A stretch of 33,044 nt of DNA, taken from the NCBI RefSeq assembly GCF_000003605.2, contig NW_003155245.1:1-33044 (forward strand). Reading direction: 5' to 3'. This document shows, in pieces, positions 11,205 through 22,608 of this stretch (positions within the stretch are counted from its first letter, which is position 1; every line of letters starts with the position of its first letter). This stretch comes from Saccoglossus kowalevskii (taxonomy: Eukaryota; Hemichordata; Enteropneusta; Harrimaniidae). Under the pieces are notes generated by a model. The model did no database searches. It saw only the letters and a list, made by a program, of their open reading frames with translations, and had not been told where the DNA came from. The translations under genes and the position numbers were made by a program.

Positions 11205-11600
11205 CTTCCGGCAGCCATTCACCCCAGGGGGATCACGCTTTCACCATGTGCATTCTTGCTAAAAAAAATAATAGGCCCCTAGGGCTGGCAGTACATTGGC
11301 AAACCATACCACCTATTGCGGACGCAATGTAAATTTAATACCCCTTAGAGCAGACATATTGAAGAAAAACACACAAAAACACCCACTATTGAGGACATCC
11401 AACCCCCTATTGCGAGCATTCTCTGTCGTTTTTTTACTTGTGGTTGTCGTGTATGCAACTCCTGTTGGTATCATTCGTTGTTTTATGGGTCCGCCAATTC
11501 GGGGCGTAGGGCGGTGTATGGGAGTGATTGTTGCAAGAGGGGCTCTACAGCGGCCTCACATAAAGATCGCACATGTGAACAAAGGAAACGCTGGAAGTGG
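11205..11600. other. Segment unlike the downstream copy, short motif repeated
   Basis: Between conserved flanks (ending near 11203/31589 and resuming near 11600/31740) the two copies carry different sequence. Here a short motif of the form C-C-x-C-[TA]-ATTG-[CA]-G recurs near 11308, 11379 and 11403. The overlapping frames 11296-11622 and 11478-11732 have no recognisable domain. Confidence 0.4.
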
Positions 11601-12633
11601 AAGTGTTCTACCTATAATATAACTTGGCCATGCAATCGTTATGAGACTCGGAGATGCGATGTAATAAATAATGATGTAATAAATAATTTCATTGTGTTTC
11701 CTTACAGAAATATAATTGAAAAAATTGATTAATGGTACGCAAATAGAAAATCATGGAAAATAAATAGTGTTACCATTATTTTGTAGGAAAATCATATTTT
11801 CAAAAAAACAAGTTACGACTTATGGTTACATCGTTAAAAAATAAAACTCAATTGTGTGTCACGAAATTCAATAAATCAATGTATGTTTCTTCTGAATGGA
11901 TGACATTTATAGTGATTGATGCCATTTAGTAAAAACTGTTGTTTATAATAACCCATGTTTCAATTGTGGATTTAGATGAAATATATTTGTATTGAAAGTA
12001 ATTATTTTGGATTATGGCTTTTAAGTACACATGATGCAACTAAAGCATGGTGATATTACCTCATAACTCAGAATTAGTGTAGGAACCACCATGGGACAGA
12101 GTGGTGCTGTAAGGGCGTAGCCCGAAGAAGCTTATGGTCATGTTTATAGTAACCCGAGTGACCAGAAATTGGTCAGTCGTATAGTCAAGGTGATGTTTTT
12201 GAGTTATTATGGACAAATGTCATTCATCACTTTCAAGTATTTTTGAAAAATTTCTATGACAATTTAAGCTTTTCACAATATAGAATAGTAACATGTGACG
12301 ATTTCAAAGTGCCAAATCAAAGAAATAGCAATAGTACAGAAGCTAATAGATGAAAAACAATGCGAACATAAAAGTTCTCTGTAAAGCAGTATAATTTTCA
12401 TTTGTGATTGTTTTGTGACATTCCTTAATTCATACGAAATAAATATTGTACAACATGCATTTTGTCAGTTGTATGTCAAACACAGAGAATGTGAATGTGT
12501 TATTTTACTGGTATACCAATTGTATATCTATATTAAAGTAATGCCATATAATACATAGTGTAGCTTTAAAATACACATACAGTTTGTTTAATTGATTTTT
12601 GTTTGTATATATTGTCGAAGCAGGGACATATAA

Positions 12634-12655
12634 TCTGTCTGTCTGTCTGTCTGTA

Positions 12656-12719
<64 letters not shown>
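12634..12719. repeat. (CTGT)n microsatellite
   Basis: About 21 tetranucleotide repeats with one ATGT interruption near 12653. The 83-codon frame across it (LSVC repeats) is a consequence of the repeat, not a gene. Confidence 0.98.
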
Positions 12720-13536
12720 CATCGTCATTTTTCAGAGCCCTCTTGACCGTATCTATTCATTCATTGCCTGTATCTAGTATGTGGGACATATGCACATGCA
12801 GTGGTTTAGTAATCCGATTCAAGATGGCCGACTGGCAGTCATTTTTTTAAGAAAATGTATTATTATGGACATGCTTTGATTTTTTTGTGAAATTTGGTGC
12901 ATACATAATACATGTTAGAATAAATGTTCAGAACAATTTGTTTTACAACCAGATTACAGATATTTAAGTAATGTTTTTTTGAAAATGTCTCAGTTTACTA
13001 CATTTGCTACAAACTAGACGTTAAGCATTATGTGATTTCAACATAAGGTATTAAATTTAGTAAATGCATATATAGTGTATCCAATTCTCATGTTTAGCTT
13101 GACTTACAATGTCTGAGGTGTAGAACCTCGTTAATGTTGATGTACACTAATTTTATTCTGAGCAAATGCAACAGGTGGATTATTGATTGCTAATAAGGTC
13201 AATGTATTGTTGAACCTGTCAACATTTCTCTGAACTGTTGAGCATGTGATACAGGTTATAATAAACAAGTTGAAGATTAGTTCATTTAATTGTAATATTA
13301 AGAAAGTGTTTGTCCATCAATATATATTAATCATGTACTTATGATATGACCATGTTTTACCATCAATTAAGATGGCATGAGAATGTTTTACTATCATTGG
13401 AGAAGTTGTGAACATGTTATAGTTATCAATGTAAATATATAAACTAATTCTGCTGTCACTGAACACGCATTGACTGGGCTATCAATATACCGTTTATCTT
13501 CTTTTTTGACGGTCCATATTGTTCTTAAATCATGTT

Positions 13537-13814
13537 GGTTATGAATAACCATGATTTGATCATGTTNNNNNNNNNNNNNNNNNNNNNNNNNNNNNNNNNN
13601 NNNNNNNNNNNNNNNNNNNNNNNNNNNNNNNNNNNNNNNNNNNNNNNNNNNNNNNNNNNNNNNNNNNNNNNNNNNNNNNNNNNNNNNNNNNNNNNNNNNN
13701 NNNNNNNNNNNNNNNNNNNNNNNNNNNNNNNNNNNNNNNNNNNNNNNNNNNNNNNNNNNNNNNNNNNNNNNNNNNNNNNNNNNNGGTTATGAATAACCAT
13801 GATTTGATCATGTT
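13537..13814. repeat. 30-bp hairpin minisatellite interrupted by gap
   Basis: An identical 30-base unit lies on each side of the N run (13537-13566 and 13785-13814). It contains two dyads, GGTTAT-GA-ATAACC and CATGAT-TTG-ATCATG, so single strands can fold into paired hairpins. The left unit is preceded by CATGTT, which also ends the unit, as in a tandem array of period 30. Confidence 0.85.
13567..13784. other. Assembly gap (218 N)
   Basis: Unknown sequence. Because the same 30-base unit borders both sides, the gap probably stands for a collapsed tandem array, and its true length may differ. Frames predicted across it are artefacts. Confidence 0.99.
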
Positions 13815-14130
13815 AAAACATGTTTCGTCATCAGAAAAGCTTAATGATTGTTTATATGTTTCGTTCTGGTGTGGAGCACAGATAATGTGGATATTTTATT
13901 TGAATAAAATAGCGCAGGTAATAAGCTATAATTATATGAAAGACATGCAACCGTACTAGTACTTGGCTCTGAAACGAAAAATTGAATACAGAATGTTCTC
14001 TGTTCTGCCATTTAGCTATGAACATTACAAATACGGCGTTAATAGTAATGCTTTTTAGCTTTAGCTTTCGAGACTGTGATAACTTGTGAACAGTAGCTAT
14101 GTTTGAAGTGAGGTAATGCATGTAATACAA

Positions 14131-15308
14131 GCCGGTAGGCTGGTTGGCGATTCGCTCCGCTCAAAAAACAAGCAACATGTTTTTGGCTGTTTCCATGGTA
14201 AGACATGAACGCGAAGCTAACGTCGGTTTATAACTAAATGGGCCCCGTATACGAAGTTCTCAAAAACTATACAGTCTTTAGAAGTCACTTAGTTTATTAC
14301 TAGGACGTATTTTGCTATTACATTTATTATTTCAAACTGTTTTGCGATAGTATTTTCTAGAATGAAGGTAGCATTCATAGTTCATTCAAAGTTCAAAGTT
14401 GCATTGGGATTACGTTGATACAGTGTAACTATGTCGGCGCCGGTGACCTCTTACTAATGCGCAAAGTAGCCAAAATAAAAAGCATGATCATTTGAACACT
14501 GCTATTACAAAACGGGTAGGAGGTAATAAATTTGGCGCGAAAGTATTCAAAAATCAGTTTTTGGCTCTTGCAATGGCAGTGGTTGGCCAGGATTGTTTTC
14601 CAATCATTGACGGTACGACCTTAACTGTCAAATATGGACAAGATCAAAAAAACAAAAAAAATCACAGAGGAGTTAAAAGCCGTTGCTGGTGAAAAGTTAC
14701 CCCAACTTTGTGGTAAATTTTCTCGTTAATGAAAATATACATGAAAAAAAAACAGTAACTTTTTGCCCACACTCAAGCTGAGTTCAATTGGCTACTAGTA
14801 TGTCCTTGCTTTTTAATCATAGAACTGTAGGGTGAGATACATTTAGTGCAAAGGTATGGAAAAAAACAACAGTTTTTTGATGTTGCCATGGAAACGAAGG
14901 ACCAAAGTTTGTTTTCAGATGTTTCAATCTAACTAGAGTGAATGTGTGTCTTTTTTGCCCAGTTTAAACCGAATCGGCCCAGTCAAAACAATCACAGAAG
15001 AGTTAAAATGCCATTCCTGGTGAACAGTTACCCCAAATTTTGGGTCAAATTTCTCGGTAATGAAAAAATATATTAAAATATTCAAATAGTAACTTTGTGC
15101 CTACACTCAAGCTGAGTAAAATGAGCTATGTCTGAGGTGTTTTATCCTAAATTTGTAGGAGGATATACATTTGGCTGTTTCTATGGCAACGGTGTGCCAA
15201 AATTTTCCCTAATAACTAAGGTGAAAGTGTGACCTAACTGCCAAGTTTGAGCGAAATCGGCCAAGCCCAAAAAATCATTGAAGTAATAATACGTGGAAAC
15301 ACTGGAAA

Positions 15309-15349
<41 letters not shown>

Positions 15350-15353
15350 TCGC
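14131..15353. mobile_element. Repeat-type insertion with internal period near 310-380 bp
   Basis: Absent from the downstream copy, which joins the equivalents of about 14130 and 15355 directly. Inside, a motif like TTTTGGCTGTTTCCATGG recurs near 14178, 14558, 14868 and 15168. The associated blocks ATCACAGAGGAGTTAAAA (14660, 14990) and ACTCAAGCTGAG (about 14770, 15106) recur too. It ends next to a (CA)n tract. This fits an internally repetitive non-autonomous element. I could not assign a class. Confidence 0.6.
15310..15346. repeat. (CA)n microsatellite
   Basis: About 18 CA dinucleotides at the right edge of the repeat-type insertion. Frames of CVCVCV on the minus strand are repeat artefacts. 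Confidence 0.98.
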
Positions 15354-15774
15354 CAATAACTACTACAAATTGATGTAATGATGCAAAATGCATGGCTGAC
15401 TCTTCTTAGGGGGTTGTTTTGAAGAGAATCGAATACAAAGGAGATGTATATAGAAAGTTGCAGGGATAGAATATAGTGGACGTCAACATAAATAATTAGC
15501 TTAAATGTAAACATCGTTACTTTAGTGAAGGACTTGTGAAAGAACTGTATACATATAATCTGATGCAGTAAATCTGATATCCACGTTATTACGAACGTTC
15601 GTGTTATGTGCTCAAGATCCCAAATTATATTTCATTTAAAATGTTTAGTGATATACCTGGGTGTGGTGGTTGAGGTAATCATTTCTGGAGAAAATGCTAC
15701 TAATGTAATTCTTGAAGAATTGTTCGGACACTGCTCAAATAAATGTTGAGGGTGGATGGATGGGTCTGTGTTTG

Positions 15775-15805
15775 TGCGCGTGTGTGTGTGTGTGGGGGGG
15801 GGGGG
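15775..15805. repeat. (TG)n followed by poly-G
   Basis: A TG dinucleotide tract runs into an uninterrupted run of about 12 G. It lies at the point where detectable similarity between the two segmental copies ends in this window. Confidence 0.95.
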
Positions 15806-16549
15806 TCATCTGCTGACCATTACCATCTGCTCACTACTGTTCGTCTTTAAGTAGTTTTTATTCATCATAGCCTGCAACGAAAAGCGATATTGGTTTAGAA
15901 CTCAGGTGGTGGCATAGAGACAAATTGTAAGAACGATTAGGTAGCAATCACTTGACTGACATTGAGAAATTTTGCTCTAGTTGTTTCAGGGAAACTTATG
16001 CTGTTTCGTTTTTTGCTTCTATGAAGTATTGTAATGTTTGCTTTATTCAAATTGGCGTGTACATAGTTGTTTCGCCAAATGTTGTCAAACCACCCTTCAC
16101 TGTTGAATGTATTACAGGTGTATTACTGACTGGCCGGTAATTCTACTATCCCTAAAGTGGCACTGTGTAGCAGAGTGTAGTTTTGTTTAGTAGAATCTTC
16201 TGCAAATATTAAACAAATAAAAATCAACAGCATTACATTAGTTAATTTATATTTCTAAGGTGTCTGGAAACGTTTGTGACCCCTCGATTCTTCTTGCCTA
16301 TGAAATATTATCCGCGGCTTCCATTTCGGTTCGTGTGCTCATAAGAAAATTTAAAGACGAGGGTCAACTCGTGGACGACGATCGGAAGCTGAAAGTAATA
16401 AATATTTTCAGTGCATTGTGTTCATTGCAAATATTCTTTCAACGAAACGACAAAATGCGGGTAATTTACATGTAATAGCGAATCATACATGTGATATAAA
16501 TCCAATGGCAGTTAAAATGTGAAAAATGTATGACTGTCTATTATTGCAC
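15806..16549. other. Non-coding stretch, one weak HTH-like frame
   Basis: No supported gene. A frame at 16260-16475 includes SISVRVLIRKFKDEGQLVDD, which loosely resembles the second half of homeodomain-like DNA-binding regions of transposases. It is short, lacks the rest of any transposase and is not called a gene. Confidence 0.3.
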
Positions 16550-16925
16550 CAAATTCACGACTTGGGAATGTGTAAAGCGTGTAAAATCAAATCCTGTGTC
16601 CCGAAATTGAATAAATCAGTGAATGGATCTGCAGGCAGGATAATGCTCTCTGTCATTCAGTTGTATTTCAAATCTGTTCCATCATTTAATTGTGGGCTTA
16701 GATGACATATGTTTTTGTTGGTAGTAATATAGGATTTTATGACAACGGATTAACTTATTTTCAGTGTAGTTAATGATGGTTTTGTGAGAAAAGGACGATG
16801 ATGTTACATGATAAAACACAATTGTTGATATAGGGCTTTAGGTTTTATTACAAGGGATTATCTTGTTTTCAGTGTAGCTGAAAGATGTTTTGTGGGAAAA
16901 GCATGGTGATGTTGAATCATAAAAC
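16550..16925 (+). repeat. Diverged third copy of a dispersed repeat, internally duplicated
   Basis: The part 16570-16740 resembles 11840-12010 and 31970-32140 (CGAAATTGAATAAATCAG, then a TTTAATTGTGGGCTTAGATG-like block). Two roughly 95-bp stretches, about 16735-16815 and 16830-16925, are themselves related, each with a TTTTCAGTGTAG core followed by a GATGATGTT/GGTGATGTT block. The repeat ends some 50 bp before the TATA box of the lectin-VWD gene, so it forms that gene's upstream region. Confidence 0.7.
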
Positions 16926-16952
16926 AATACCAGATGGAGAAGTTATTCAAAA

Positions 16953-17017
16953 TAGTACGTCAGCAAATAACAATCTATATAAAATCGAGTGAATAAATCT
17001 ATCATTTAATATTTCAG
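16953..17017 (+). promoter_or_regulatory. TATA promoter of lectin-VWD gene
   Basis: A strong TATA box, TATATAAAA, lies at 16976-16984. An initiator-like TTTCAGC is about 30 bp downstream (TCAG near 17013-17016), giving a predicted 5' untranslated leader of only about 18 nt. A CRE half-site-like TACGTCAG lies just upstream, near 16956. A sharp TATA promoter with a short leader suits a tissue-restricted, inducible or highly expressed secreted protein rather than a housekeeping gene. Confidence 0.65.
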
Positions 17018-17032
17018 CAGAAAAAGGCAACG

Positions 17033-17096
17033 ATGTTACATGTGCTCGTGATTTTCGCGGTTACCAGTGTTACTCTAGCAGCCCCCAAAGAGATAG
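17033..17096 (+). CDS. Exon 1: signal peptide
   Basis: The peptide is [16 protein letters not shown] followed by APKEI: a short N-region with one His, a hydrophobic core and a small-residue cleavage site. The frame stays open past the donor to 17161, so an unspliced product would be a 42-residue peptide. Splicing at ATAG|GTTTAC (phase 1) joins GT-A to make Val and enters the lectin domain in frame. Confidence 0.72.
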
Positions 17097-20000
17097 GTTT
17101 ACTGCCTTATTCATCACCTCAAATGTATTCTACTATGTCTATGTCTACTAGCCATGTTTAATTTTCATATCAATTATTTAACTTTATTTGTGTATACTAA
17201 TGTTATATAGTGTCGCCTACGTTTGCGTTGTCTTAATAGATACGTCATCGCCATTGACTACCATAAAAAACAAACAAAGCGCTGTGTTATAGTTCAATGT
17301 CCAAACCTCAATACCACAAAAGAACTTTATTTACTACTAATGTCTACCACCCATTTACTGTGGTGGCCAGTTTTACATACTTACATCTTATAAATAATGT
17401 AAACTTAAACACACAAGTTGAGATATGACGTTAAACATTAACAGAGATTGGAAATTGATTTTAGTGTGAATTTGCAAAGTACCATACATCCATATAATGA
17501 AGTGAAATAATAACGACAAAAAACATCAGTAGAACAGCCTGAGTTCAAAAACAAAAACAAGTACTATAAACCATTTCAACGGACAACTAACTACAAACTA
17601 AAGTTCAACATGCTTCTTGAATTTGAGCATTGATCCAAATTGATTTAGTTTCGTGTCAGGTGAGGTAGTCATATTATGTGTACCCCACCCCGTCTTCACC
17701 ATTAGACCGGATCACGAATAAATTATTACTTTTAAACAAGAGAGTCAAAACGATTTAAAATATGGTCATCCTGAGAAATTAAAGTAAGATAAATGTTATG
17801 CTTGTTGGTCAGTAATGCTGGCGTGAAAAGCGGCGAATTAGTTGTGAAAACTTGCTTTTATTATTTATTTTTTGGTAAAATGACGACGACGATTTTTTGG
17901 TTAAATGAAAATTTTATTTTATTCAGTTCATCATTTGAAGGGATAGAGAATGCGAGCAAGTATTGCCTAAAAATAAACATGTTGATATTCTATTGTTTTC
18001 CTCAACATTGTTCTGCGTCGCGAAATGACGGGCTCGTCAATGACATCGGTATCTGCACTTGCATTGCACAAGAGGTTGTGTTACTAGACAATTTTGTGGC
18101 GTTCGTGGTAATCAGTTCTAGTCTTATTTTAACAGCTATTATGAGTCTAAAATTAGTGTCTATCGACTGTGTTTTTCCAACCAGGGCCATGCTTGTGAAT
18201 TTAATTGTGGGTCAAATGTGAAAATGACGACAGTATCATTTTTATAAATTATTAAAATACAGACACATTTGATCCTGTCTGTAGATTTGCTGTCTATTCT
18301 ATTCCCTTGATTTCTGTAAACTATTTCTACACATTTTTCTGATTTTTTAATATCACCATTACACATGATTCTTACAAAATATTAGATTAAACTTACCATT
18401 CCAATTGCAGAATTCATAGTTTATTTGTATGGCATTTATATTAAAAGTGCTTTTAAACCAGCCTTCGAAAATCTATTGACAGCTATCGGATGTATTATGA
18501 AGCATCGATATAGTCCTCTGATTTGTTTTAAAAGCCACTAACTGTGTGGCAAACACTTAGATACTTTTGGCAAGACAGCCACTGTGTGGGTTTGGGTACT
18601 GATCTGTGCCATTATATACAAACAATTGGCAGATTGCATGTTCCATGCTGAGGTGTCATTGTTCCCCGGTTTGAATATGGGAATTGATATCTGGTCTCTG
18701 TTCAATATTGTATTGTCAAAATGGCTTCTCGTCGTGCCTGACCAGATGCACAATAATAACAGTATTTCAGTGATACCCGGATTCCACTCGAGTTGTTTGG
18801 ACTAATAATAAAACATCGTGTTACACCGTGTTGCATAATTACCTAACTGATTGTGTGTAGAATCAGGGGTTAACATTTGTCATGATAAATATGACATTCG
18901 TGTTTCATATAAATGTTGTTTAATACCACTTCTTAACGGATGGCAGCATTCCATCTGTACTGTACTGTTGGAGACAATTAATTTTGAAGTATATATTTCA
19001 ATGACTTCTCATTTATTTATATGGTATGGTTTATACATGTGTCGTAAAATACAAATAAAATAATTTATGATTTAAACAATGAACCCTCGAATATTATTAA
19101 CACATCGACCAAACTCATGTGTGTCGCACTGATATATATTTAAGTGTGTCTGCTTTTTGGTTGTTTACAGACGTTGGTTAAGAAGTCAGGTAGGTAAAAA
19201 TATCGTTTGTAGGAATCATCAATATTGTAATATTATTCGGTAATTTAATTTAATTCTACATATCTAAATTACAGTGTATGATATCATGGCTCCATCTATC
19301 GCATCCGATCAGTAAATTATTTGCATTCAATTCAGGAAGTGTTTTTTTCTGATGTAACATTTTCGACTTAATTCAAAGTCTACTCAATGCCATTGTATTG
19401 AAATAATAGTAAGGCCTGTCAATCATGTTTGTTTACGTAGTTAAGGCCAGACTTTTTTATTCCTTGTTTCGCGAGTTTTTATAAGACAATTTTTTTGAGG
19501 AGGGCGAAAAAAAATTGAATTAATTCTTTTTTTCCATTAGATTGTGTGATTCTCAAAGAATTGTAAGTGAGATCATTGATCGGAGAGAAGAAATGAAATA
19601 AAATGTTATTCCATATATAACCTTGTTTCTCATCTGCGCTAGACTTCAGTACTTTGATCATGATACTCCCACGAAAATGCAACTCGGATTTGTTATGCGG
19701 CGGGCGGTTAAAAAATGAAGATAAAAATAATATTTTTTTTAGCATTTTTTGTGTGCTAACAAGTCGGCGGGCGCGAGAAATTACGCTGAAATAAAATTAT
19801 ATTTTTATTTCATTTTTCGGCTCCTGTTCATTCGGCGGGTTCGCGAAACAAGGGATAATAAAAGTCTGGCCTAAGCGTGTCATCAACTTAGACAGAAGAA
19901 TTCCCTGTCACTTTTCAGCTTTCATACATATCAACAATAACGTTTTTCGTTATTTAGTACCACGGTATGAAGTAGTGAATGGTCCAATGACATGGTTTGA

Positions 20001-22561
20001 TGCCAAAACAGAATGTGCAAATAGAGGTGGCGCACTTGCAGAACCACGCAACCAGGCGGAAAACGATGCATTAGTGGCATTGTATGTCTCAGGTAAGTTT
20101 GCAAACACGTAATTGTTTCTAGTCTAAGCGGCGTAGAATAACTGATTCAACTAATTAGTCTGTTTTATAATTGTTTTACAGTCCTAATCGTAATATTTAT
20201 TTCCCATCTAATAATTTATTTTCACAAGGACGATATTGGCTTGGTATTACCGATGTAAACCACGAAGGGAGGTTCACGTACGCCAGAGACGATTCTGATA
20301 TTGTATACAGTAAGTGGGATGTTGGTGAGCCAAATAATGGAGGGGGGGAGCGAACACTGTACAGAATTGTGGTAAGTTGATTATCATATGTGTTCATAAC
20401 ACGTTAAATGAACAAATGAGGAATTCATTATTTTAGTTTAAATAAATATTTGTAATGCAGAATTAACAAATTCAAATGAGGTTGCATGAGACTCACTAAC
20501 AATGGAATAATCAATGGTAATTGTAGCTTTGCACATGGTCTTCATGTGAATGCATCAATCATTATTTTGTATTTTGTGTTAACAAAAAACACTTATATTA
20601 AACAGGAAAGCCGAGGGGTTATGGAATGATGTTCCCTGTTCCCTCAGCTTGGGACATGCGATCTGTCAGTTCGGTAAGTTTGGTGCTTTACATTACAATA
20701 TGAAAACATGATTTTCTCAACAGACAAGCTAATTGAATTAAAATGTACCAAAACATTTATTCCATTCGATGCAAAGGTTTGTTTTTAAAGAAGAAAAGCA
20801 TGTCGGGCAAAATGTATTTTGCCTTTACAGTAGGAAAACCAGTATTTTTAGTGTGGTTTGACAATTCCCAAACAAACACAATTAGTACAATATGAAACAG
20901 CTATAACATAAGATTATACACAGATTATTTAGATAAAAATGACCTTCGGTAAGTTGAGGAAAAACTTAATATCGTTTGCAATTGGCCCATTAATACCACT
21001 GACGATTGGTCAAAATTGGTTATTAAACAGCCTGGCGTTTCCCAAATTGACATTAAACTTAGTAGTTAGAAAATGCGATTTTAGTTTCCGATAGACTACT
21101 TAAATTTATATTTTTATGTCATGTATCTTACAATAGATTATTTGAGTTAATAACCATGTTTGTGATATATTTACTACAAAGATCTTTCCTATAATTGAAG
21201 TTGTCATTTTTCATGTCTTTTAAACTCATATATACAAGTCTAAAAAACCATGTACTAAATTATTAACTTAATACTTTCTATGTACAGTAATAGTTACTTT
21301 ATTTACAATGCTCATCATACATCAAACGGAAAGTGTGCCATGCCGATCGTAATAGTCATACATTGTTTAAACAACACATATTCTATGTATTTTACACCAA
21401 CTTCCAATGTTGCACTTAATCTGGGCTATATATTGAAAACGAAATCAAAATGACCATATATTGTACTTTTCAGCAAATTTAAATCCTGGTGTTCGTGGTG
21501 ATCCTCATATGACGACATTCGATGGACGTGCATATGCTTTCCAAGGCACATGCTGGTACACACTTTTTAAAGACTGTTCCTCAAATTCTGGCTTCGAAGT
21601 TACTACTAAGTTTGAGTCAAGAAAAGATAACATTTCTGCAGAAATAAGAACGAGAGTTGTTTCGTTCAGCGTTACAGTTGGGAAGCAATATGCTGTTGTT
21701 GATGGACTGGAAATTTTAACAGTAAGTTTTAAATATGTACAAATTTGTAGTGAATATCATTGATGCTTAATGTGCGGAGGACATGAAATTAATAAACAAA
21801 CATTCTAAACAATTTATTCATCACAGGGGCCGACTGATGAGCAACTGAATGAAACACAAGCAATTCATGTCCATAGAGAAGACAAACAAATCCTTCTGCA
21901 CTTCACTTTGCAAGACACAACATTCACTCTGCAGTGGACTTTAAGAAACCATGGTCTAAGTGTTTCCTATTATGGCTCTGCTTACAACGGTAAACTATGC
22001 GGTTTGATGGGAAATGCTGACGGGAATCCTCTTAATGACTTTAAAAATCCTGATGGCAGTGTTGTACGAGACGTTGACGAGTTTGGAAAGAGCTGGAAAT
22101 TAGAAGGCAAAAAGTATGTACTTGTATTCTTTTTCACAAATAAGTTTGACCAATTAGAGTGTGTTCAACGACTTGAAATAAACTCTAGACTAATATAAGT
22201 ATGGCATAGGCATATCGTCTTAAAAACAAACTCGTCTTTGAAAAATTTAAATCAGGTCTCACTCCAGTCAAAAAACCTAAATATAAATGTGTTTGGTTTA
22301 CCTACTTGCAGAAGAAGTCCTATTTTATTTTGCTTAAATTAATGTCCTTTTCAAACATTGAGCATACATGTTAATTCACAACAGGCATCTGGTATAGCGT
22401 GTGTTACCAATAGAAGCAATTTTGAAATTTTGGAAATTATTTATCGATAATTAAATAAAGACAAATTGTTCTGCAGTTGATAGCCATAAGCCCAGAAATT
22501 CGGAGTGACATTTCACAAATATAGTTTGGTTGGCAGTCAATTGGTGAAGTTGAGTTACAAA

Positions 22562-22608
<47 letters not shown>

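Larger units (their letters stand above)
12160..13815. other. Insertion relative to downstream copy, holds microsatellite and gap
   Basis: The downstream copy has only about 50 bp between the anchors 12155/32258 and 13815/32310. The extra stretch contains a (CTGT)n microsatellite, AT-rich DNA without genes, and the scaffold gap. Its ends are not resolved because the right end falls in a tandem repeat next to the gap. Confidence 0.6.
7350..15770 (+). repeat. Segmental duplication block 2, upstream copy
   Basis: Collinear with 29510-33044. Anchors include 7351/29519, 8709/30123, 9541/30878, 10616/31087, 11140/31535, 12070/32200, 13815/32310 and 15360/32610. The upstream copy is longer because of at least five stretches absent from the other copy: about 7806-8458, 9760-10611, 11205-11600, 12160-13815 and 14131-15353. 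Those gaps show which segments are likely insertions. No complete gene is recognised inside. Confidence 0.9.

Noticed and set aside
12599-12850. 83-codon frame with repeated LSVC
   Set aside because: Direct product of the (CTGT)n microsatellite.
13525-13811. Frames spanning the N run
   Set aside because: Translation of unknown bases is meaningless.
17793-18221. 142-codon frame, the longest in the window
   Set aside because: No domain, signal or splice context. It lies in intron 1 with open frames on the opposite strand too.
19171-19189. 19-base candidate exon between TTTACAG and GTAGGT
   Set aside because: Joined to exon 1 in phase 1 it creates an immediate TAA stop, whereas direct joining of exon 1 to 19958 keeps the frame.
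20182-20228. Longer exon 3 starting after TTTTACAG at 20181
   Set aside because: Exon 2 ends in phase 1 but this acceptor would need phase 2. Starting at 20229 keeps the frame and yields the expected SGRYWLG join.
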